In this document: piece after piece, positions 1 to 5,424 of the stretch
Numbering within the stretch: position 1 is the first letter of the stretch
Layout: the number at the start of each line of letters is the position of its first letter
Source: an uncultured Aeromonadales bacterium
Lineage (GTDB): Bacteria; Pseudomonadota; Gammaproteobacteria; Enterobacterales; Succinivibrionaceae
NCBI GenBank assembly: GCA_902796095.1
Contig: CADBNP010000181.1
Location: 1 to 8,182 of the forward strand
Reading direction: 5' to 3'
Length of the DNA: 8,182 bases
Position numbers and translations under genes: made by a program
The notes under the pieces: generated by a model
What the model saw: the letters and a program-made list of their open reading frames with translations, nothing else
Database searches by the model: none
Told to the model about the DNA's origin: nothing

Positions 1-241
1 CATGTGAGTCGTTATTGCCGGCCCATTCATCAATAATTTCCTCTAATCCAAGATAATCAAAGGTACCTGCCACAATACCGGAAAAACCAATCTGAGTTAC
101 CGTTTCATCAATCGGTTTCAGAAACGAGTCATGAACGGCCGCCTGATTTTTGTTTTCTTCAGTTTTCTGGGCAAGAAAACGACGAAACCAGTTGTCAGTG
201 GCTGGAAGAGGTTTTGATTTTACAGTAGAGACTCGATTCAT
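1..241 (-). CDS. N-terminal part of a probable IS1634-type transposase (DUF4277-like), cut by the window edge
   Basis: An open frame on the minus strand starts with ATG at 241-239 and runs off the left edge after 80 codons. AGGG lies about 7 bases upstream of the ATG, a reasonable ribosome binding site. The first 50 or so residues are polar and hold a short basic stretch (NWFRRFLAQK). Residues from about 53 to 74 contain IGFSGIVAG followed by YLGLEEIIDEW. This resembles the DUF4277 N-terminal domain of IS1634-family transposases, in which a hydrophobic G-I-V-A-G segment is followed by an L-G-L-x-E-x-I-D segment. The catalytic DDE core would lie outside the window and cannot be checked. The gene diverges from the fliK-like gene, with 166 bases between the two starts, so one IS end probably lies in that gap. 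The family call rests on recalled motif shape only; a hypothetical non-transposase protein remains possible. Confidence 0.6.
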   Translation of the reverse strand, partial: MNRVSTVKSKPLPATDNWFRRFLAQKTEENKNQAAVHDSFLKPIDETVTQIGFSGIVAGTFDYLGLEEIIDEWAGNNDSH

Positions 242-341
242 AATTTTTCCCTGCAGAACACGTGATGGCAGCATACTACAGGGGAAATAGACAAAGTGCA
301 TAACGAATTTTTGGGAATTTGCAAAGTAGTCAGCAAATCAT

Positions 342-370
342 TTTTTGAGGTAAAAGGCACAACTTAAAAT
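342..370 (+). promoter_or_regulatory. Weak candidate sigma-70 promoter for the fliK-like gene
   Basis: TTTTTG (342-347), a poor -35 match, is followed after 17 bases by TAAAAT (365-370), which matches five of six -10 consensus bases. The predicted start would be near 377, giving a leader of about 30 bases. The surroundings are AT-rich and no convincing flagellar sigma-28 or sigma-54 promoter was found here. The site may partly derive from the neighbouring insertion sequence end. Confidence 0.25.
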
Positions 371-407
371 CAACAGATAGTAAAATAAACCAAATCGGGG
401 GTGCATT

Positions 408-3400
408 ATGGAACTATCAGTCAATAACAGAGAAACGGGACAGACCAAATCTGCAACAGCTCCATCAAATGAAATAAACATTGAAGAAAAAGCGTCTGTT
501 CAGACGTCCGGCAAATCATATCTTGGAGTTAATATCCAGGACGTTAAAACACTGCTGGCATCTCTTGCACAGAGTCAGGGGCGTGTACCCCAGGCCGTAT
601 CCGATAAACAGCAAAAACTCAGCAGACATCTGGAATCAATCGAAAAGAGAAATGCAAAACCGGTAAAAGAAACCGGCGGTGAATCATCAGGAAGACTGCT
701 GAGTTCACTGATCACCAGAATCATCGGAAAATACCCTGAAATCAACCGGGAAATCAGCAATGCACTGGTAAAGGAAGATCTGTCGTCACAATCCGGGGAT
801 AAGCTGTCTGCGGAAATTTCCCGAAACATTGCAAACATGCCAAAACTTCTGCAGTCAGATACCACTGCTGGCAAAGCTCTGCTGGAATTTGTAGCTCAGG
901 CAGTTGTAGCAAAACTTGACGAAAAAACACTGTCCGAAAACTGGAAAAAACAGATTGGAGACAACAATCTTGCGGTAATAAAAAACACAAATCCACGCGA
1001 ACAGCAGGAAATATCCCGTGTTCTTGATGACTCTGTAAAGTTCATTTACAAAAATCAAAGCGGTCAGTTAAAAGCCAATACCGGCGTGAGTCTGCTTAAT
1101 TCTCTTACAGGAAATGTACCGGGTGAAATTCGCTCATCAACGCATAATATACAGGTAAGACCTACAGATCCTTCGAAAGTCACATACCTTAATATGTTTA
1201 CGCAGATTGCAAACACCAAAAGCAATCCGGAAGTAACTACCGAACTGCTGCAAAAAATAAACAACATAATAATCAAAGCAGCCCAGATCGCCATAGAATC
1301 CAACCTGATAGAGCCTCCGACAGACAAGTTAAGTCAGATTATAGAAGAGGAGGATTTTTCTCTTCAAGATCTGAAATTTGTAAATAACCTCATTACAAAA
1401 GCAGCATCGGGGATCAGCAATCAGCCAGTAAGCAAATCAGTACTGATACACTCCTCTGAGTTAAATCTCGCCCAGAAAAGTGTATCTGCGGCGGCCAAAG
1501 AGTTAACCGAAGGAGAAATTAATGCTGAAATTAATCGTCACATGGATGTAATCCATAACAGCAACGATCTTAAAATCATAGAATCGACACTTCAAAAAAT
1601 CAATGAACTGAACAAACAGCTGGCTGATCTCAAGGCCAGAACTGTAATTGCCGAAGCAACCAAACCGGATGCAGTTCAAAAAGCAAATGAAACAGGCATA
1701 AAAACGGATTCCAATGATGTCTTAACAGCAAAAACAGAAACAACAGCAGACGCAAAAAGTTCAGTTCTTCGAAGCAGTCAACCATTATCATCCTTATCTG
1801 AAGCTGATCATTTTTCCAAACAAAACGCTGCAGAAAAAACAGATAATTCTTCAGGCAGACTGTCTGATCAAATCAGGCAGGGTATTCAAAAGCAGGACAG
1901 CAATCAGATCAGTCAGACGAAACTGAATGCTTCCACAGTTGATCCGGACAGAATCAGCAAAACTGATCAGCAGGTAATGCAGGGTGGCAGGCAGCCTTTC
2001 ACTTCCGGTGAAACTCAGCAAATGCCGCGTCAAAGCAGCGAACCTGCCGCACTCCAGCAGCCGGCAAGGCAGGCATTCACTGCCGGTGAAGCACCGCAGA
2101 TGCTGCGTCAGAGCAGCGATCCTGCCGGACTCCAGCAACCGTCAAGGCAGGCATTCACTTCCGGTGAAGCACCACAGGTGCCACGCCAGAGCAGCGAAAC
2201 GACCGGACTCAACCAGCCGACAAGGCAGGTATTCACTTCCGTTGAATCTCAGCAAATGCCTCGGCAGAGCAGCGAAACGACCGGACTCAACCAGCCGACA
2301 AGGCAGGTATTCACTTCCGTTGAAGTTCAGCAAATGCCTCGTCAGAGCAGCGAACCTGCCGGACTCCAGCAGTCGGCAAGACTGTCTTTTGCCTCCGGTG
2401 AAGTTCCGCAAATGCCTCGTCAGAGTAGCGAAGCAACCGCACTTCAGCAACCTGCCAAACAGAATCTCACATCCGGTGATCTCCAAATGCCTCGTCAAAG
2501 CAGCGAAGCGACCGGACTCAACCAGCCGGCAAGGCAGGTATTCACTTCCGGTGAAGCCCCACAGATGCAGAGTCAGAGCAACGAACCTGCCGCACCCCAG
2601 CAACCTACAAAGTTGAATTTATCATCAGGAGAATCTTCACAGTCAATCAGACAAAACCAGGGGAATGCACTATCACAAAGACCGTCAGCAGAAACACAGC
2701 AGAATGATCCGGTAAATCGAAATTCCGGTGATGCAATAAAATCAGCACAAGGATCAGTTGCTCAGGAATCTGTACCTTCAGCCAAAAACAGGACTCTCCC
2801 ACCAGGTTCATCAGATTCAGACCAACAGAATTCTGTTGATTTAAGAGTCCGTCAGCAGACAGATGCGAGAACTGACGGCAGAACTGTTCCTGCAGGTTCT
2901 GTGGCAAAGGATATAAGAACACCATCTGGAAATAATCAATCTGATACCGGAATTTCTTCAAACGAACGGATGAGAGAAAGTGTATCTTCAAAAACGGACA
3001 ATGCCTTTGCTCATGGCTCGTCAGGGACCTCAAGATCTGATCGTTATGCTGAAACAAATGTCAGCATTTCATCCCAGCCGCTTGTCGGTTCACAGAGAAG
3101 AAGCGAAATTTCAAAAGAAGCGAATGCAGTATCCCAGAGACAGACAAACGAAGGTTACGAGGAGATCAGCAGATCTCAAACCGCAAAGGAAGATACTGCT
3201 GTTTCTGTGGAAAAACAGGAAAAAATTAATATATTCAGAAGGATAACAAATTTTTTCAACCCTTCCGGACACAGGAATCAGCATCAGGCAAAAAGCTCTG
3301 AGACATCAGGATCTTCTGCCGCAACAGAGGTTTCATCAAAAAGAAATCAGACATCATTCTCAACCGTTTCGGAGGATCCTACTCCAAAGGCGATCAAACA

Positions 3401-4250
3401 ATTTAAAAATATTCAAAGCACCATTCAGACTGCAAACCTTACAAATAACAGTCTGTCAGGTATTCAGAATTCCGGTCTTTCCGAAATGATGACGGATCTT
3501 GAAAACGAGAACATCAGTTCTGCATTTATACCTGCAGCAAGGCATATCAGTTCAATATTTTCACAGAGTCTCGCCTCTACACCGGCTATTCTCCAGTGGC
3601 TAAATTATGTTGATAACCCTCTTTCCGGAAACAACAATTTTTCCAGGGGACTGAGAGCATGGGCTACCATGCTGGTAACAATCAGAATGAAGCAGTTCGG
3701 CATGGAGGCCTCATCGCCACAAAATCCTCAGCATAAAAAACTTCACGATCTGCAGGAAAAGGCCAGGGTGGACGACAGTGAACAATGGCCTCAGAATTTT
3801 CTCAAGCATCTGACAGAGCACATAGACAAAATGCATCAAAACCAGATGCAGAGAAACGATCCTCTGTGGACTAATTATGTACCGCTGCCTACTCCGCCTC
3901 AGAATGTCAAGGAAAACTGTATGAGTTTCTCAAGAAAGAAATCTGAAGGAAAAAAAGACAGTCTGGAGCTCAGTTTCTATTTTGAAATAAAGAATCTTGG
4001 ACCTGTAGGCATCAAGGTAAACTACGCCAAACCTGACATTTCGGTCAAAGCCACTGCAGAAACCTATGAGGGATACAGCAAAGTAAGAGAAACAATGCAT
4101 TTTCTTGAAGATCGGTTTAAACAGCTTAATCTGAACTGCCATGATTTCAACTGTACCAAAGGTACCGTTTCTCATCCTAATCCTGCGGAAGAAAACTCTA
4201 AAACAGTATCTATGGAAAGCAGCGGTGACGGACTTAATCTGAGGATTTGA
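408..4250 (+). CDS. fliK: FliK-like flagellar hook-length control protein, very long, with 78-bp tandem repeats
   Basis: The 1280-residue product starts at ATG 408, behind a strong GGGGGT Shine-Dalgarno (397-402). Three regions are visible. Residues 1-420 are mostly helical and polar. Residues 430-1010 are low complexity, rich in Ser, Gln, Thr and Arg, and include about nine 26-residue repeats (528-760). The C-terminal part (about 1030-1280) looks folded: after PLWTNYVPLP it has a Flg_hook-like domain (about 1172-1255) containing LELSFYFEIKNLGPVGIKV and a closing LEDRFKQLNLN helix. FliK proteins are exported by the flagellar apparatus, measure the growing hook, and trigger the substrate switch by contacting FlhB. 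The first 1170 residues contain no cysteine; the only cysteines are C1171, C1244 and C1249. Salmonella FliK is about 405 residues, so this protein is roughly three times longer. The downstream FlhB-like gene supports the call. It could instead serve another type III export system or be a second FliK paralogue. Confidence 0.78.
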   Translation: MELSVNNRETGQTKSATAPSNEINIEEKASVQTSGKSYLGVNIQDVKTLLASLAQSQGRVPQAVSDKQQKLSRHLESIEKRNAKPVKETGGESSGRLLSSLITRIIGKYPEINREISNALVKEDLSSQSGDKLSAEISRNIANMPKLLQSDTTAGKALLEFVAQAVVAKLDEKTLSENWKKQIGDNNLAVIKNTNPREQQEISRVLDDSVKFIYKNQSGQLKANTGVSLLNSLTGNVPGEIRSSTHNIQVRPTDPSKVTYLNMFTQIANTKSNPEVTTELLQKINNIIIKAAQIAIESNLIEPPTDKLSQIIEEEDFSLQDLKFVNNLITKAASGISNQPVSKSVLIHSSELNLAQKSVSAAAKELTEGEINAEINRHMDVIHNSNDLKIIESTLQKINELNKQLADLKARTVIAEATKPDAVQKANETGIKTDSNDVLTAKTETTADAKSSVLRSSQPLSSLSEADHFSKQNAAEKTDNSSGRLSDQIRQGIQKQDSNQISQTKLNASTVDPDRISKTDQQVMQGGRQPFTSGETQQMPRQSSEPAALQQPARQAFTAGEAPQMLRQSSDPAGLQQPSRQAFTSGEAPQVPRQSSETTGLNQPTRQVFTSVESQQMPRQSSETTGLNQPTRQVFTSVEVQQMPRQSSEPAGLQQSARLSFASGEVPQMPRQSSEATALQQPAKQNLTSGDLQMPRQSSEATGLNQPARQVFTSGEAPQMQSQSNEPAAPQQPTKLNLSSGESSQSIRQNQGNALSQRPSAETQQNDPVNRNSGDAIKSAQGSVAQESVPSAKNRTLPPGSSDSDQQNSVDLRVRQQTDARTDGRTVPAGSVAKDIRTPSGNNQSDTGISSNERMRESVSSKTDNAFAHGSSGTSRSDRYAETNVSISSQPLVGSQRRSEISKEANAVSQRQTNEGYEEISRSQTAKEDTAVSVEKQEKINIFRRITNFFNPSGHRNQHQAKSSETSGSSAATEVSSKRNQTSFSTVSEDPTPKAIKQFKNIQSTIQTANLTNNSLSGIQNSGLSEMMTDLENENISSAFIPAARHISSIFSQSLASTPAILQWLNYVDNPLSGNNNFSRGLRAWATMLVTIRMKQFGMEASSPQNPQHKKLHDLQEKARVDDSEQWPQNFLKHLTEHIDKMHQNQMQRNDPLWTNYVPLPTPPQNVKENCMSFSRKKSEGKKDSLELSFYFEIKNLGPVGIKVNYAKPDISVKATAETYEGYSKVRETMHFLEDRFKQLNLNCHDFNCTKGTVSHPNPAEENSKTVSMESSGDGLNLRI
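1989..2687 (+). repeat. In-frame 78-bp tandem repeat array (about nine units) inside fliK
   Basis: Units begin at 1989, 2067, 2145, 2223, 2301, 2379, 2457, 2532 and 2610. Each encodes 26 residues, except the seventh (2457-2531), which is one codon shorter. The best-conserved protein features are an initial RQxF, a following SGE or SVE, the core QMPRQSSE, and a closing LxQP. Units 1-6 are close to one another; unit 8 has lost the PR of the core and unit 9 is strongly degenerate. The sequence after 2687 remains Ser/Gln-rich but no longer shows the period. Because the unit is a multiple of three, gain or loss of whole copies keeps the frame open. Confidence 0.93.
2187..2324 (+). repeat. Perfect 60-bp direct duplication within the array, offset 78 bp
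   Basis: Bases 2187-2246 are identical to 2265-2324. After a few differences the next 13 or so bases (CAGCAAATGCCTC) also match. Neighbouring units differ at many more positions, so these copies appear to be the most recently duplicated or gene-converted part of the array. Confidence 0.9.
4240..4245 (+). promoter_or_regulatory. Ribosome binding site inside the fliK 3' end, suggesting translational coupling
   Basis: TGAGGA at 4240-4245 lies within the last codons of the fliK-like gene, six bases before the ATG at 4252. The fliK stop TGA (4248-4250) is separated from that ATG by one base. Ribosomes finishing fliK would therefore be positioned on the start of the next gene. This supports one operon and fixes the second gene's start. 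Confidence 0.7.
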
Positions 4251-4251
4251 G

Positions 4252-4557
4252 ATGGAAGACAAAAGAGTAATAAACATAAACTACAACGAAGATCACAACG
4301 TTCCGGAAATCGTTCAGAAAGCATCAGGACTTGAGGCAAATGACATAATTGACATGGCCAGAGAAGCAGGGATCTACATTCATGAGGATCCCGTGCTGTT
4401 CAGTCATCTTGATGAAATTCCGGAGGGCTCGTCAATACCGCAGGAGCTGTACGCAATCATGGCTGAAATACTTGCCTATTCATATGTACTCCAGGGTAAA
4501 ACGCCCGAACAGTGGCGTCGTCCTGACGGAACAGTGGCAATTAACAGAAAGGCCTGA
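4252..4557 (+). CDS. Stand-alone FlhB/YscU C-terminal-domain-like protein (FhlB/FlhB2 type export-switch protein)
   Basis: This 101-residue product is soluble, with no signal peptide or membrane segment. It matches the cytoplasmic tail of FlhB/YscU/EscU export-switch proteins. Residues 6-21 (VININYN then VPEIV) align with the strand that follows the NPTH autocleavage site. Residues 22-40 hold a KASGLEANDIIDMAREAG helix, residues 41-48 the IYIHEDPV segment, and residues 62-78 IPQELYAIMAEILAYSY. The NPTH motif and the four-helix membrane domain of full FlhB are absent. In the FlhB family, this segment governs the switch from hook to filament export after contact with FliK. The gene begins one base after the fliK-like gene, which strongly supports a shared role. 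In Helicobacter pylori a similar short FlhB-like protein (HP1575) can stand in for the missing FlhB C-terminal segment; whether this one does so is inference. The last 20 residues (QGKTPEQWRRPDG) are an extra polar tail. Confidence 0.82.
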   Translation: MEDKRVININYNEDHNVPEIVQKASGLEANDIIDMAREAGIYIHEDPVLFSHLDEIPEGSSIPQELYAIMAEILAYSYVLQGKTPEQWRRPDGTVAINRKA

Positions 4558-4647
4558 TCTTTCTCGTGTACCGGAGTAATCCAGAGCTGAAAATATGTCC
4601 TGTCAGAGTTTCATGCTGTGATTTCTGTATCCCCGGCTTCTTCTAAT

Positions 4648-4674
4648 TTGACAGGCTCGTATAAAAGGTATCAT
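4648..4674 (+). promoter_or_regulatory. Candidate sigma-70 promoter for the lipoprotein gene
   Basis: A perfect TTGACA -35 (4648-4653) is followed after 15 bases by TATCAT (4669-4674), which matches five of six -10 consensus bases. The spacer is two bases shorter than the ideal 17. The start would fall near 4681, giving an untranslated leader of about 195 bases. A second -10-like TATACT at 4784-4789 lacks a -35 partner. Confidence 0.35.
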
Positions 4675-4865
4675 CCTGCAGGAAACAACATTTACCAGCG
4701 CTTTTACCATTCTGAACTGTAAATTTTCCTGAATATCATTACCGTGAACTCCAGCTCCGGTACTGCAGGACGGCAAAACGCGGTATACTTTACAGTTGAA
4801 GTGGTTAATGAACATCAGGTTTGATTAAAAGGTCGATCACCGTATCTTTTCAGTTTTCAGATTAC

Positions 4866-4869
4866 AGGA
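4866..4869 (+). promoter_or_regulatory. Ribosome binding site that sets the lipoprotein start
   Basis: AGGA lies 8 bases before the ATG at 4878. The same frame stays open upstream to a TTG at 4821, but that start would place 19 polar and charged residues in front of the signal peptide. The ATG is therefore preferred. Confidence 0.7.
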
Positions 4870-4877
4870 ATAAACAA

Positions 4878-5357
4878 ATGAAATTACTACTCACGGTACT
4901 TCTTGCAGGATCTGTTGTTTTAGTTTCAGGATGCGACAGAAACACAAGCCAGGACATGCTGATTCAGTGCCAGAAGGCGAATATTACAAAAGCCAGCACA
5001 GAGATGAATCCAGGCAAATTCAAACAGTTCTATGATGAATGCAAGGCATTTGTCGATGCCCAGAAGAATCTGTGTGCCTACGCCACGGAGGAGGAACGCC
5101 TCATGAGAAACAACTATGAGGCAAGTCTGAATGAAGAGGCTCTGAAGGGTTTCAAGGAGATCTGCGGCGGAAACTTTTTTGATGCCAAAGATGTGGTAGA
5201 TGGCATTAGTAACATGACTGACAAAATAGGAAGCGGTGTAAACACCGTGATCGACAGTGTAAACAGCACTGCAGATTCCATATCGAAAAAATTCAGTTCT
5301 TCAGATGAAAAAAACTCTGCTGAAATCGAAGAGCATTCAGTTTCAGAAAAGAACTGA
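4878..5357 (+). CDS. Small cysteine-containing lipoprotein of unknown function
   Basis: The 159-residue product begins with a classical lipoprotein signal peptide: Lys2, a hydrophobic stretch (LLLTVLLAGSVVLV) and the lipobox VSGC, with the acylated Cys at residue 19. The mature part is charged and largely helical. It has four further cysteines at 31, 55, 66 and 96, enough for two disulfides in the periplasm. From about residue 103 there is an amphipathic stretch (VVDGISNMTDKIGSGVNTVI), followed by a Ser/Glu-rich tail. The residue after the lipidated Cys is Asp; in Escherichia coli, Asp at this position favours inner-membrane retention, so inner-membrane anchoring is possible if the same sorting rule applies. 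The gene is probably monocistronic: it lies 320 bases after the FlhB-like gene and converges on copA, with 37 bases between the two stop codons. I do not recognise the family, and the neighbours give no clear functional hint. Confidence 0.8.
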   Translation: MKLLLTVLLAGSVVLVSGCDRNTSQDMLIQCQKANITKASTEMNPGKFKQFYDECKAFVDAQKNLCAYATEEERLMRNNYEASLNEEALKGFKEICGGNFFDAKDVVDGISNMTDKIGSGVNTVIDSVNSTADSISKKFSSSDEKNSAEIEEHSVSEKN

Positions 5358-5391
5358 AAAACTCTTCGTTCAGGAAATCAGATTATACAAA

Positions 5392-5424
5392 GGATCAGTC
5401 TGTTTTAATCCGACAGTCTGATCC
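5392..5424. terminator. Inverted repeat between convergent genes, possible weak bidirectional terminator
   Basis: GGATCAGTCTGT (5392-5403) pairs with ACAGTCTGATCC (5413-5424) as a 12-bp stem with one central T-T mismatch and a 9-base loop. It overlaps the last ten codons and the stop of copA. On the copA strand it is followed by a loose TTTGTATAAT tract, and on the other strand by no T-run. The position between two convergent genes suits a terminator, but the missing solid U-tract keeps confidence modest. Confidence 0.4.

Larger units (their letters stand above)
4558..4877. other. Intergenic region of 320 bases without a recognisable gene
   Basis: Neither strand shows a convincing gene. A 70-codon minus-strand frame (4815-4603) has no recognisable motif and is treated as chance. 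No strong hairpin followed by a T-run was found to end the fliK operon. Visible elements are a candidate promoter at 4648-4674, the perfect palindrome TCCTGCAGGA at 4674-4683, and a 9-bp inverted repeat (GTACCGGAG at 4568-4576 and CTCCGGTAC at 4755-4763) whose arms are 178 bases apart. Confidence 0.6.

Noticed and set aside
351..380. Possible sigma-54 (GGCAC at 356-360) or sigma-28 (CAGATAG at 374-380) promoter upstream of fliK.
   Set aside because: There is no GC at the -12 position for sigma-54, and no TAAA at the correct distance for sigma-28.
2142..2603. A 153-codon minus-strand frame through the repeats.
   Set aside because: Same repeat-periodicity artefact; the product is only a translation of the antisense repeat units.
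1984..2616. A 210-codon open frame on the plus strand overlapping the repeat array in another frame, rich in Arg, Ser and Cys.
   Set aside because: The 78-bp unit is a multiple of three, so any frame without a stop in one unit stays open through all. It has no ribosome binding site and no recognisable domain.
4546..4564. An AGAAAG/CTTTCT hairpin at the end of the FlhB-like gene as a terminator.
   Set aside because: The stem is only six pairs, AT-rich, and not followed by a T-run.
4568..4763. A 9-bp inverted repeat GTACCGGAG/CTCCGGTAC bracketing about 180 bases, suggestive of a small mobile element.
   Set aside because: A 9-bp match in a 320-base region is not far from chance; there is no flanking target duplication and no extension of the arms.
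4603..4815. A 70-codon minus-strand frame in the intergenic region.
   Set aside because: No motif, no clear ribosome binding site, and length expected by chance.
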